Shown here in pieces: positions 13,252-26,700 of a stretch of 64,000 nt of DNA. The DNA is from Corylus avellana. Taxonomy: Eukaryota; Streptophyta; Magnoliopsida; Fagales; Betulaceae. The stretch covers positions 36,077,634-36,141,633 of the forward strand of contig NC_081545.1 in assembly GCF_901000735.1 (NCBI RefSeq). Reading direction: 5' to 3'. The position numbers were made by a program, and so were the translations under genes. How positions within the stretch are numbered: position 1 is the stretch's first letter; each line of letters starts with the position of its first letter. The notes below the pieces were generated by a model. It worked only from the letters and a program-made list of their open reading frames with translations. It searched no databases and was not told the origin of the DNA.

Positions 13252-14283
13252 AACTGAAATGTCTCTAATTAACCTCACCAAAGCAAAACTTCTTTGCTGT
13301 GTTCATAGTCGTCTAATCTCAAAATGACACTAACCCAGATTCACCTGTAAATAATTAGATTCGAAATAATTTGATGGGTTAAAATATTCTCTTAGTCTAT
13401 TTCGTAATGAGAGCCTAAAACTCTTATCAAAATAACCCCAAATTTGTCATTGACGGCTGGTGGTGGTGTAACGTGATTTAAGTGATTTTTTATGCTTATT
13501 ACTAAAATTAAAAAGAAATAAAAGTTATTTAAAATACCCTCGAGTGTAAAAAGTAGTATTACTCTATTAGAGAGAGTAGTATTATTTTTTTTGGTTGTTT
13601 GTTTATAAAATTTAAATGATATGGCAATCTCAATCATATGGTAATATATATACCATTGCCGGGTACTTGTTGTCAGTCCCCCAAGTAGATAAATTTTGTT
13701 TGAAATTAATTGTGCTTTTATGGGCCTTAATGTTCTGGGCCAGAAGGTATTCCGATATAGTGTGATTGTTGGTCGGTCCGGTATCCATTCCTCATTCTGT
13801 GGGTTACGCTTTGTGCTATTCATTTGTAGAGTTCCATCTTAGCCTTCTGGGCTGTCAGCTGTCTAATAAGCCCACTGAGTTTTTTTTCTTAGCAAGAAGC
13901 CCAATTATTACAAGTTCGAAGTCAACTAGTTTTGTTACAAGATTCAGATCAATTAAAAAAAAAAAAAAAAAAAAAAACTGTCTTTACAAACTCCTAAATG
14001 GGGCAGTTTTGGGGATCTTAATAAATGAAGAAAGGCATTACAATACATAACATACTCTTTTCTTCATTTTCTCCTCGTGTGTGTGTGTGTGTGTGTAGAA
14101 GACGAAATCGATTCTGCTTGGGGCTCAAGATTGTTGTTAGTTAACGTCGGGTGGTCCTTTATATATATATTGTCGTATTAATATATTGCTGCAACTGGAC
14201 ACAAAACACAGCTGAAGGACGATCGGCGCACAACAAACTGTTGCCTCCAATTTCAGTACAAGTGTTATCATTGTGCAGACTGC

Positions 14284-14323
<40 letters not shown>

Positions 14324-15998
14324 TGCAATTGCTCATCTTATGCTCTGCATGGCTCATATGGCGGATTGATATATTAACTGTCTATTTTAAATTAAATTGT
14401 CAGCAATGCCAAAATAATAATAATAATAATAATAATAATGCTAAAAATTATATTTTTATCACACAATATTAGCGTGTCAAATTGTCAGTTCCAATCATTT
14501 CTTAGATTTTTAATTTAATTTTAATATGTCATTCTGTCAATTTAATGTCCAATTAATTAATAGTCCATTATTGTGGCTCTCGTTTGACATGTTATGTAAC
14601 TACAATAGGTGTCTCATGACATAATTACTTTAATTGAAAAATATACACTAAATAAAAATTTACAAATTATAAATTATATTTATAATTTAAAGTAATTTGT
14701 GCGTATATTAGTCACATGATGTTGCATAAAAGGACTTCTTTAAATCCAGAAGAAAAAAAAAATCTGAATATTTAATTGTCAAAATTGAAATAACACGAAA
14801 ATTTGATTTTTTTTTTTCAAAAATATATTATACCACATGCACATCTAATCCCTCAAATGACAACCAGCCATCCGAGGACAACTGAACAACCCCGTTAAAG
14901 GAAACCCCTTAATGGAATAGAGAGGCCGCGCCCTTGGAGCTTAGGCTATGACAAACAGAGCCACTGGAGCTTAGGGGCTTGAGCCCCTGCAACTCCCTCA
15001 CACTCATCTGCTAAAACGTCACGCACCCTTTCACTCAACGGGTCTACTCCGACTTGGCCCTTCATTATATTCCTCCTCCCACACAGTCCCATATGCCAAT
15101 TAACTCTTCCTTCCATTATTTGGCTCTTTCTCTCACTCCCAGTAACTCCTTCTATGATTGGCTGGCTCTTTTGGGTTCCCACCAATGATACCACCCACAC
15201 GTGTCACCCTGCATTTCTGGCCCCACACAAACGGCTCCAGCGTAGTGTCCTCCTGCCCATAAGATAGAGATAGAGATAGAGATAGAGAGAGAGAAGCAGT
15301 CCCTGCAGGCTGCAGCAGCACTGAAGAAAGGAGGTTAAGTGTTACCACTTCCCTGCTGTCCTTTCCCGTATCACAACCCCCTCAATCTTTGATTCCCTTT
15401 TACTTTTCGTCAATTCCCCTTTTGCCCTTATCCTTCTTCTTCTGCGTGGGATGATGGATGGGAGAGAAAAATACTATTGAGGTACATCAGTAGTTGTTGA
15501 TGATTGGACAATGAGGCCTTTCCTTTGTGTATCAAATTCTAGGCCGTGCATGTGTGTAATCGCCTCTCTCTCTGTCTCTGCATCACCCATCAGGCCCCAT
15601 CCCCACAACTCACAAACCAAAGAGTGATCATCTCATCTGGGTACATCACTTCCTCCTCATGGTCATGGACAATAAATATATTTTAACACCCACACAAGCC
15701 AAATATATTTTGGTCATTTCTCTATTGACAATATTATGATTAAGCAAAGTTTAAGCACCAGCTAGACAAGAACAGAGCCACCATATATATGTATGAAGAC
15801 CTTACCCAAGTTTTCACCCATTACATCATACCCTTACTATTTCTTCAACAGGAAAGTATATATACTCCCCTAAGAAACCAACTATTTTTTTTTTTTTAAA
15901 GAAAGAAACCAACTTTAGATATAAGAATAACTCATTTATTCTGTCACTTGATTTGCTGCCACGTGTGTACTGCATCCAAGTCTTCCCATCATTTACCT

Positions 15999-16000
15999 GA

Positions 16001-16046
<46 letters not shown>
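15999..16046. repeat. (AT)n microsatellite
   Basis: About 24 AT units, 0.6 kb upstream of the C2H2 gene. Confidence 0.9.
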
Positions 16047-16047
<1 letters not shown>

Positions 16048-16547
16048 CCATTTTTCTTGGTTTTACAATTATTTAACAGAATTTAAGAATTCAAATTTCG
16101 TACAGCGAGATTTCGTGCAGCGAGATTATTTATTATATAGGCAGTGAGACAATGTTTAGATTTGATCTGTTCGGATAAGATGTTTGCATAGTTTCAACAA
16201 GTTTAACTTGTCCAAATACCTATCTTAAATAAGATGAATCTTGAATGCATTTCTACACAAAATTTTTGATCGGACATATAATGAATCTCTTAGATGACCA
16301 GATTTTTAGTTAGAGTTGGCCACTTGGGTCGTCTAATAACACCTCTTATCCCTCATTAACAAAACAAAACAAACCCTCACTTATTTACTCATTTTATATT
16401 TTTTGGCATATTTCATGCATTATGAAGATGTCTAGCTAGAAATCCCAAAATCAAGTTAATCGAGTGGGGGCAGTTCTGTCATTTCATCACAACCAATCAT
16501 ATTCCCACAATCCTCTGAACAGATAAAAACAAAAACCCAAAACCTCT

Positions 16548-16553
16548 TATAAA
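16548..16553 (+). promoter_or_regulatory. Candidate TATA box of the C2H2 gene
   Basis: TATAAA, 78 bp upstream of the ATG at 16631 and just upstream of a (CT)n tract (about 16572-16604). Start of transcription would fall in the CT tract, giving a leader of ~50 nt. Inferred from position only. Confidence 0.5.
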
Positions 16554-16572
16554 CCTCACGCCACACCTCAAC

Positions 16573-16609
<37 letters not shown>

Positions 16610-16630
16610 CTGCAATTCTCTGCAACTTCA

Positions 16631-17074
16631 ATGGCAGACCCAGCTATCCACGACTTCCTAAACCAGCCCACTACTAATTCCTCAAAACCCAGCACCAGAA
16701 AGCCGACACAGAGACAGGCCACATCCTCTTCTCGCATGTTCCCATGCCTCTTCTGCCCTCGCAAGTTCTACACCTCCCAAGCTCTCGGAGGCCACCAAAA
16801 CGCCCACAAGCGAGAAAGAGCCGCCCTTCGAAGAGGCTACCCCGCTGACGCCCGCTTGGCTTGCGTCAAGACCGAGCCACCTGCAGACCCAGTTGCACCT
16901 TTTGTTGAACAGTTTTGGGCCGACCCCTTTCCGACCGTCCACCAGTTCCGTGCCTCTGCCTCAAGCTCATCAGTTCCTCTAGGGGCGCTTCATGGAAATG
17001 CAACCCCAGAAGTTCTATCTCCACCCTCTGATGCTTCTGACCACGTAAACCTTGACCTCACCCTTCGTCTGTAA
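16631..17074 (+). CDS. C2H2 zinc-finger repressor with EAR motif, KNUCKLES-like (147 aa, intronless)
   Basis: A single-exon protein. One plant-type C2H2 finger has C39, C42, H55 and H59 and contains the diagnostic [17 protein letters not shown]. The last residues are LDLTLRL, a C-terminal DLNxL/LxLxL-type EAR repression motif. The N-terminal 35 residues are Ser/Thr/Gln-rich, and the middle is Pro/Ser-rich. Family knowledge: small one-finger EAR proteins (KNU, LATE, ZFP4/7, RBE and others) are nuclear transcriptional repressors. KNU terminates floral meristem activity. Assignment to KNU rather than another member rests on finger similarity and on the presence in this window of BRO1-domain and TRAP-beta genes, the neighbours I remember for Arabidopsis KNU. 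I therefore leave the symbol empty. Family membership is very secure; orthology is moderate. Confidence 0.9.
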   Translation: MADPAIHDFLNQPTTNSSKPSTRKPTQRQATSSSRMFPCLFCPRKFYTSQALGGHQNAHKRERAALRRGYPADARLACVKTEPPADPVAPFVEQFWADPFPTVHQFRASASSSSVPLGALHGNATPEVLSPPSDASDHVNLDLTLRL

Positions 17075-18918
17075 ATGCCTTTCTAAGCCCAGAAAGAAAA
17101 ACAATGTCGTTGTTTTTTTTTTTTTTTTCATTTTCTTTTTCTTTATAATCTTTTGCTTTTTCTCTGGAGTACCCATTTAGGAGTTGTTCTGGTTTGGTGG
17201 GTTTTGAACCCTTGGAACTGAGGAGTGAGGGTGAGAGTAGTAGAAATGTGTTGGATATTATAGGAAGTTGATCATGGTGAGGTTAAGCGGTCTTGACATT
17301 TTTTATCTTTGGGTTTGAGTTTCAAAGCTGTCAAGATTTAGAAGTTCTTAAATCTTTATTTGCGATGACTTTGTTGGGTTCTGGAACCCTGGAATATTAA
17401 CATGTTTATTTCGGTTTAACTTATCAAGTTGATGCCTCTTAATCTCTCAAGCTGGTTTTGGAAAATGCAGATTCTGATATGTTGTGAATCTTGTGATTGT
17501 GACGGACATGCATGCATATATATCACATGTATGTATTTCTGTATCATGTATGTGTATGTGTATGTATATATGTCTTTTTCTTTTTCTCTTTTTTGTTCCA
17601 TCTATTATTCCAGAAGTTTCCTTTTGCTCACCGGTCAGGAGTGCTGGATGAATAACAATATGAATATTAGCAGCCATAGAAAAACATCCAATCATCCCTG
17701 CAGTTTCATTAATCATCAGTTTTAATTAATTCACTGCATTCGACGGCTACAATGTCCGACTGATTCATCATAAATTGAGTGGAAAAGTTTGATGTTGATT
17801 TGATCAGATTGAGTGAATTAAGCCTAGAGAAATGGGAAATATATAGATGAGTGAATTATCTTTTATAATAGATACTAATTAACGCTAGCTCCTTTCATAT
17901 ATTTGCGAAATCTCCCTTCTCTGAAAGAGAAAACACATGTTACGTGAGATGATCGGATCCCTACAATTTCTTACAATCTCCAACTTAAAGTGCAGGGAAT
18001 TGTACGGACTGTAAGAGGCTTTCATGAATAAGTATTCATCCCTCCCAACACTCCAATCTAAAGTGTAAAGAATTATAGCCTGTTGTGAGGGGCTTATGCT
18101 TAAAGATAGTTATGCAATATAATTTTTATGGAACCCAATTGTCTAAACATCTAATGGAGCCGTACGTTTCGAGACATGCTTAGACAAATGGGTCTCGCTC
18201 AAACAATAAAATTACTGAAAATTTCTATCTATCAAGAATTAACCTCTAATAGCCACTGTCCTATTGCAGGAAAAATTTAAAAGATCCCAATTAATCTATG
18301 GAAACAGAAGTAAACTCATAAAACTTCAACCTTTAAGTGGATTTGAGATTGATGAAGTTTGCATTAATTAGCGGCAATGAATTCGGAAGAAAAACACACT
18401 TGAAAGTGAGATGACAACTTGTACTCTTGGGGACAAGCTTACGTAATTCTCCACAATGCATTTGGGGATGATATCAAGTAGTATAACCGATAAAGAGATG
18501 CTCAGTCATGTGAAAGCACCAATTAAAAGTAGTACTATCGAGTGGCTCAAAAGAAATATGTGGATGGCGCTTATTAAGTTTGGCAACATGCATGTTTTAG
18601 CTCAAATTATGTTTGCAAAATACCTATTATGTTTTCTCCTTTTCCAAATACGTACTTATGTTCACTGGAATTAAGGAGATTATGCTAATGGGGATTATTG
18701 GATGAAGAATCATGCATAAAGAAATAAGGTTAATCACAAAGTGCTTCGTGGGAGTCTAGAGATCAATTTGATCCTTAAAGTCAGAATTTGTTAGTTTTTG
18801 TCGGTCCATGGATAATTTATAAGGGATGTTAGCAGTCAAAGTGATAGTGGCTAGAATACAGTAAACACGTCCTATCTTTATCGTCTGTGCATGTGTCATT
18901 CTTGTTTTGGCTGCATTT
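17075..18918. other. Intergenic, no gene seen
   Basis: Contains the 3' UTR of the C2H2 gene (T-rich just after 17100) and AT-rich unique-looking sequence. Open frames here are short and low-complexity (TATG/TGTA repeats at 17510-17580). Nothing supportable. Confidence 0.6.
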
Positions 18919-19818
18919 TAGGGTTGCTCAAGCAGGGCGGTTATAACTAACCCGCCAACCGCTTATAACTGTTAATCGCCAATTGCTAACCGCTTTGGTA
19001 GTCGGTTATTAAAAATCGCTAACCGCCTATGGCGGTTGCAGTTAGCGGTTTTAAGAGGTAGGGCAAGGCGGTTATAACCGCTAACCGCTTTTATTTATAT
19101 ATATAATAATATAAATATATTAATTAAATATATAATAAACATATTATTTGACACTATTTTTCAATAAGTAAAGCTTCTTCTATATTTTACATATTATTTG
19201 ATTTCATGATTTCATTTGTAGGGGTGCTGAGCTATGCCTCCAACTCTCCAAGCCTCCAACTAAGCTTCTTTGGCTCACAAACTATGTTGGATGGATTTGG
19301 GTCATTTGAGAATTTATTTGTTTTACTTATTATTTGTTTTGGTTGTATCCAAACTAGTTGGCCGTGCTATGCCTCCATTGGATTTTGTCTTTTTAATTTG
19401 TATTTGGATTAATGGATTTGGACTATTTATAACTATATATGTGAAATATATATTGTGGTATGTGATGTTTTCATACCACAATATATTGTGAAATATATAT
19501 TAACTGATTTGGGCATGGCTGGCCCAAAAACAGCATGCATGGCTTTTTTCTTTTTTTTTTTCTTTTCTTTTTCTTCTTCTTCTTTTTTGGAGTATTTGGC
19601 CGTAAACCCTTAAAATAAGCCCAAAAAATTGGCCCAAAACACTTAAAAAGCCCATATAAAAAAAGCAGTTATAAACCGCTAGTTATAACCGCTAATCAGC
19701 GGTTATAAAATAACTGCCAACTGCCTAGGTGGTTGCAGTTATTAAAAACCGATAACCCAAAGTGGTGGCTGTTGCAATTATAGTCAATAACCGCTAGTTA
19801 TAACTGTTTGAGCATAAG
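18919..19818. mobile_element. Non-autonomous hAT-like element (~0.9 kb)
   Basis: The left end TAGGGTTGCTCAAGC... and the right end ...GTTATAACTGTTTGAGCA are imperfect inverted repeats. Both subterminal regions (about 18935-19095 and 19665-19810) are packed with copies of CGGTTATAACCGC-type motifs in both orientations, as seen in hAT elements with subterminal transposase-binding repeats. The centre is AT-rich, has a perfect hairpin near 19446-19485 and encodes no transposase. I could not define an unambiguous 8-bp target duplication. Confidence 0.65.
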
Positions 19819-20790
19819 GCTTATTAAAATTGGGCTTGCTTGGGCCAACCAGATGGGCTAAAAAGGCCCAATTCTTGAGGGCTTATTCTATAGTATACTA
19901 GAGTGAGATTCCATAGCTTGATCTAAGAGAATATTTAGACCCTATCTAGTCGTTTACATTTCATTTGAAATAGAGAATATCCATTTAGTGTAAAATGAGG
20001 GATAATATTATAAATTTTATCCTTCAACTTTAACATTAAGACAATATTACCCCTCATTTTATATTAAATTGAATGAAATTGAAAGGATCTTATTCCTACT
20101 CAAGCAGCCTCTCACAACTCACAAGCTTAGAAAGAAGAAGAAAAAAATCAGCCTCTCACATGTGATGTGTAATTTGTCGTAATTAACCTGATTGTGCGCG
20201 AGATCATTACATCAAAAAGGGTCCAAGCGTTAGGGGCTTAGAGGATTTATACAGTGGGGGTAGGACAAAGCCGCCAAGTGAAAGCCCACGGCCACGAGGT
20301 TTCGTGGAACGTAGATGAGCCTTTGGATTAATTGCTATATATCATCTCTTCGGTTTGGAACCGTGTGATTTGATGCCGAAATCCAATCGTCCCAAAACTC
20401 TTTTAACTCGTTGCATTCATTCTAAGTAAAGAGATGGGAGGGTACAAGTAACGAAAAAAAACAAAAATCTTATAAACAAATGCCATGTTTTTGTCATTAT
20501 TATATTCCATCAGTCTCCCAAAATCATAGTTTATACATATAATTAATGACCATGTGATATATATATCACAAATTTGCTACACTGTCAACTCCCTAGCTAT
20601 GACCATATTCAAAAACATTTTTTCCTAAACTCTTCCACCCTTGTGGAATCAATGCCACCACCACACCTGGCCGGTGTTTATATCATACACTACGGCTACA
20701 ATATCCCCGGAGAAGTTCACGGGCTTCTTCGAGAAAAAATTATTAATGAAAAAAAATTAAGGTGAAATTCATCTACAATGAGCGAAAAAT
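19819..20790. other. Intergenic / 3' UTR side of the minus-strand PES gene
   Basis: About 20640-20790 is conserved with the sequence following the stop at 565 (3' UTR shared by the two PES-like copies, including GAAGAAGCCC and a GGTGGTGGCATTGATT-type block). The remainder is AT-rich without recognisable features. Confidence 0.55.
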
Positions 20791-23700
20791 TCAAAGTTCA
20801 AATGTAGGAACTTCAGATGTAAAGCCATGTGTAGCCTGGTAAACTAACCGAGATAATAAATTTCTATAAGGATCATATTCTCTTTTTTCCTTCAAATAAG
20901 CAAGGCATCTCGCAACTTCAGACTTTACTTCTAAATATAATTCTTGAGATTTGTCCTTGTCTCTTAACTCTTGCTTCCTCCCTTCATAACATAATTAAAG
21001 ATTAAGATTTACTCAACTAGCATCAAGAATTCAATTTACGTGAAATATTTAATTGAAATAAAATTTGGGAAAAAATAGATAAGGTTATTAGAAATTCTTC
21101 TTCTTAGGCTGCTTCTAGCCACCTAAGTGAATTGGGTACTTGTGATGAACATCCAACAATTGAATTCAAAGTTGGGAATATCTAAGGTGGATTTGAACTT
21201 TCCAATCTAGGAGATATTTAGGGTGGACGAAAGGGGCACTTCATATTTTAAATTTAAAGAAACAATTAATCTTTAATTTTGAAATATCTTGTTTTAGGCT
21301 AACTTGAAAGATTATTACGAGCTTCAGACATTCAAAGATATTGATCATCCAATGGCCATACCTTCTGTTTCAATGGGTTTCCCAAAGTAATAATAAAACC
21401 GACCAGGAAATTTTGGTAGAATTCCGGGAAGGTGTACATCTTGGTTTGCCACCTCCCCATGCGCATCAGACCTATAATACAAGATCATGGTAATATTAAA
21501 AGAGAGAACAGGCAAGGCAAATGCAAGCAAAAATAAATTTGAGACTTAACATTAATGAAACAAAAAGATATAATGGAAGCCAACAAACACAAGAGGATTT
21601 AAGATACCTTAGCTTTACAGCCCCATTTGTTAATCGTTCTATTTCACCCTTAAAGTAAGGAATCTTCATTAGGTCATCATAATCAACAACCACCTATCAA
21701 TTAACATGAAACCAGTTATTCGTTAGAGAGTGCAGACCAGTCAAATCCAATGGTTAAATTAACACAAACTAGAATGATAAAACTAGGATAAGCCTATATA
21801 TGGAAATTATGATAAATTAACAAGCATATGAATATTGATCCCGGTTCAATGTTTAAATGTTGGACAAGTTGGAAGGATGAAGGTTCCAGGTGATGACTTT
21901 GTGCAAGATGCATTCAACTAGCAGACTAGAAACCACACTTACGTGCTGGATGCAGATATGAATATATGTATAGATGTAACTAATAATTGATAAATAAGAG
22001 CTGGTACAATTCGGAGATTTTAGCTTACTTCGCCTATATCATCTTCGCCAACAGCACCAAAAGGGATGATTTTGGCTCCGAATCTTGCTGCCGTTCTGAC
22101 AAACTCAGACTGTTCTGGCCAGATTAACTTGTATTCTTCACCCTAGAAAGTATGAAGAGCCAAGGACTTCAAAAATACTTTACAATGCGAATAAACGCAT
22201 AAATGACACTGAAGGTAGAGAAGAAAACATTGTGCATTATGAGATCATCTAGCTGTTCACCTTAAAGGGTAAATTTCCAAGAATATTATAGTGAGAAAGG
22301 TGAAAGGGGGATCAATTTGTGGTAATCAAAGGGATGGATTCTATCATAAATAAAGTGTTGTCATTAACTCATCCAAAAAAAAATTTTCCTCATGTCGCTG
22401 AAATAGAAACTATCCATCCATCACTTCATGGCCTGTCTCTTCTTTATAACAATTTTGCTCTACGAGGCAAGCAGAGTAAAGTTGCGCTTTTCCTAGCTTG
22501 GATTGAGCCTTGATTTAGAACACTAGACCAGACCTCAGAGGAAGCATAGTACTGACCAACTTTGTGTGACATTAAATGTCTTCTTTTTTTCTGAACTACA
22601 AAAGAAGTAAACTAGCAAATTGTGATTTAACTATCATGTTTGTGTTTGGGTATGTCAATTTTATTTTTTTATTTATTTATTTTTTTTTTTTTTGGGGGAA
22701 GGGGATATACATGGAGTAGATCAAGGTAAAATGATGTAACCTTCCGATGAAGAGCCTCACGCATGCCTCCTGGATACAGCAGGGCATGAGACTTTGAAGA
22801 CATGAGCTTGTAGAAGTTGGTTGCTGAGACAGGAACAGCACCCATTATTCTGAATGAGTCATATGCTGATAAATCAGGTAAGGTTCCTTCTTTATCCCTC
22901 ACAAACATCATTGGATGTGCTATCCCGCGCACAAGGATATTTCTTTCCATAAATATTTTGGTAACCAAGGGAACCAATTCAAGTCCCAGTAACATGTGAT
23001 AGCCAACTAGCAAGACTGGACCCTCTGAAGGTATCCCAGCAAGGCCCCTCACAATCTTTCCATCCTCTAACGTTGAGAGCATCACAGGGCTAGTAACAGC
23101 ATTAATCCATCTGGGAACATCAAAATATGAGACATTAATGTCCAAAATGTATTCTACCACAAACCAATTAATCAGAAAACTCTACAACAAAGATGGTTCA
23201 GGTAACTGCCAGGTTGGCTGTAAGCATTCCACACTAAAGGCATGATCATTGAGGTATGCAAAAGGATACAGAGTCACTCTTCCTCCGAACTGATCGCTAA
23301 GATGAAACAAAAAGTTGAAAACAACTATATCCATCCATTCCAACAGCAGCTATCTTTTTTATCTAGCGTTTATGCATATTGTTCTATGCTAAGTTTTAAT
23401 GTTATTAATACACAGAATAATACAATCAGTTTTCTTTGGCTGACACCGACACACCCCATACCTCATATAAAGGTCAGGTACCTAGGATCTTAAACATGTT
23501 TTATCACAGAAAGTATCTGTATTTGTATGTTTCTAACAAAATATGACCTACTTGTTGTCATCATATACTTTTTGGAACTCAGTAGGGGTTGGTGGCATGT
23601 AATCTGAGACATAGTCGATGTACTTTCTGCGACGATAGAAACCAGCAGCCTTGATGATAGTTACCAAATCAATACCATCTTCCTGCCATACATGGGTAGA

Positions 23701-26700
23701 ACTTCTATGCGTATCAGAAACCAGAAAAAAAAAATGCAAGATTCAAGTGAAATGGAATATATCTAAAAGTCAAAGAATATTTCAGGTTCACACAACAGTT
23801 GATGCATGATAGTCAGGTATAAAAGATACACAAACACACATACATATAGCTTGCGTATTCAAAAGATCAAAGAAATAATAAGTTTTACAATCATAGAAAA
23901 ACTATTATATTTACATTTGTATCATCATCAAATAAATTTAGGCTTTTTTCCATCTTCTGTTAACATAATATAAACCTTAGTCTTGTATGGAAAAAGTGCC
24001 AGTCCCTCTTTTTGATTCATATTGTAAGGAAAGCACTCTAAGCTTGCACGGAATTCATTTTTCTTTTTTTGAATTATTCCATTACCCCAATATAAGTAGC
24101 CAAGATATATAGTTATATTGATTCTCATTTTAAACAATTTTATCAATTGCCTAACCTTGTGTTAATTACTCAATGATTCATCATTCTTAAATTCTTTGCA
24201 AGTAGGCAAAACCACGCATGCATTATGCAGACCTGCATATGTGTACACATGTGCCTGCACATACACAGATACAGTTCCTACCAAGAAGAGGAAGAGAGAA
24301 GGGATAGGCATGGGGAGGGGGAGAAAGAGAGAAATCGTACCAAAAAGAGGAAATGGCCACTGTCATTGAGCTTTCGAATCTCACATTTTGGCAATGCACG
24401 ATATAGTCTTTCACCTTCTTCTTGACTAGGTAGCAACTGATCTTTTCCACTAAAATGAGAGAGCAAACTTAATTGAATCATTCTTGAAAGAATTACAAGA
24501 TCAAAACAAGAAAAACATTGCAATAATGTCTCTGAATAGTTCAAGCACATCAACTTGAATAATAAAGAATGCTTATTTTTTACTGAACAAAAGTCTGTGA
24601 AGCTTAAAGCCTATATTTCAAAGACATAGATGCCATATGTTCAAGATGTATGACCTACAAATCAAATACTGGAGTGGGGTCAACTTCCTGTTTTTGCAAT
24701 GTTGAATTTAAGCTCTAGGCTCCTAATATGGAATTATGTAGTAGGTAGTGGGGAGAGGAGGCCATCATTTATTCTAGTAAGAAATTATTATCTCATTAGG
24801 ATTATCCGTAATTTGAAATAAATTAACATATAATAAGTACATTGCTACTTTTTACCTTATATTTCTCATTATTTCAAATACTCTAATGGTCGATTCCTTG
24901 TCTTCATTTTAGCCTCCACTTTTCCATATGAAAATGGAGGTTTTATTATGATCTATGGTAGATGAATATGAAATCCAAAGATCTACAAGGAATAATTACA
25001 ACAACAGCTGTGATTTTGTGATTTTAGAAATTCATGATTATCATCAACGAGCTCTTAGAGAAGAAAGGTTTTTTTCTCATTACATCAATGTGCTTAATCT
25101 TTTTCAGCTAAATAAAATTTGGTTTGATTGGTAGAAAACATTAGTAATACATTTTTTGAACATGCATCTTCAAAAAATTAACAAAAAATAATAAAGAAAC
25201 TAAATGCTAAATGTATGTTTGTTTTTATAGCAGTTCTTTTTAAAAAAATAAAAAATAAAAAAGAAATAAAAAATTGTAGGTTTCCTTTGGTCAGCTTCTG
25301 TGGCTCTTAAGCAATTTGGTCATTTACAGAAGTTAAATATTATGAGGAGATTTAATTTTTCAAGTATATTGAATGGGTTAGGTTGTAGCAAAGAATAAGA
25401 ACCTGGATATTATCAATGTTTGAGCTTCCACAGCATGGAGGCGTGAATTGGAAACTGCTGAAGCTGATTTAAGCATTTGCAGCTTCCATCGAAGTGTTTC
25501 TATCGGCGAGATATCAGCCAGAACCTGAGAAATCAATTATCAATATCTTTAACACAAAATCAATGCATGAGGAGAAAATATTATGTGAGAAAGAATATGA
25601 AGGGGTAAGGATAAGCCAACTATCTCTATATGAACTCCAAGAGAAGTCCAGAGTCGTTAATATCTTAAATATCGTATATAATGGCATGTGATACTACTCG
25701 GATAGCAAGGCAGTTTAGCTCATTCCAATTTGAGATGACTCACATGGGAGCACCTATGGCATGTAAATGCAAAGTATGATATAAGACTTGCTGATAAAAG
25801 AGTCCTTGACATATTCAATTGCAGAATTTCTTTTTCTCAGTCCTATGTTACTTTTTGTATAAAAACCCTAAACCGGTTGAATATTTTAAATTGTTATAAA
25901 TTTTACTGATAAAGGAGAAAGTGAAAAAATAAAAAATAAAATAAATGATTTTTTGTATGAAAAATAGGTGCACTATTTTTGCTTCGATATACACTGCAAT
26001 TCAAGGTCAAAATCCCAGTAAAAGAATAAGCCATTTTGTTTTAGTAATTAGAACCGAATTTAAAAAATTGTTTATAAGTTTATATGAATGGTTTAGATCT
26101 AAAAGTAATTTCATCAATGTATATAAAAATGGTGAGACTCATCAATATTGTCTGTCTATTCATGTTCTAAGTTGAACCATACGGAGAGATAAGATGAAAT
26201 TGCAACAAGGTCCTGTGATAGCTCTCCAATTGTTTGTTGCAAAGGAAGTCCCTTCACCACACTCTCTATCATCATCCTTAAAGGATCACCTAAATGGACA
26301 TTATACAATTGCTGGTGTCAAGTGAGGATATGCATACACTTAATTTGCAACTAGTTAATTATTTTTGGAAACGAGAAGAAGAAAGCAAACCTGTAATTGA
26401 CCTCAACATGTAAGGGAGGCTAAGAGGGAGCTGGTCTGGCATAATATCCAGTAATGGTATTAGTGGCTGCAGATGAGACCGGCTAAAAGATGTAGCTGCA
26501 AACAAAACACCAATTAGGTTGTACAAATAGTAAGAAAAAGAATTCATCAAGTGAATGCCTGCATCCACTTTAAAGCTACCTCACTTGAGTGTTGAACTGA
26601 CTAAGCATTTTCTGTTAAATCTTAAGAATGACCTCTACCATATCTATAGCTCTTAGGTTGATACATCAGCTTGACCTACTCTAGTAGTTGATTTTGTGGG

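Larger units (their letters stand above)
13252..16630. other. Intergenic, includes promoter region of the C2H2 gene; several microsatellites
   Basis: No gene is supportable here. Visible simple repeats are poly-A at about 13956-13977, (GT)n at about 14079-14097, (GA)n at about 14288-14319, (AAT)n at about 14415-14440, GATA-type repeats near 15265-15290 and (AT)n at about 15999-16046. The segment 14930-15360 is less AT-rich, with CAAT/ATTGG-type motifs, and could hold distal regulatory sequence. This is unverified. Confidence 0.55.
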
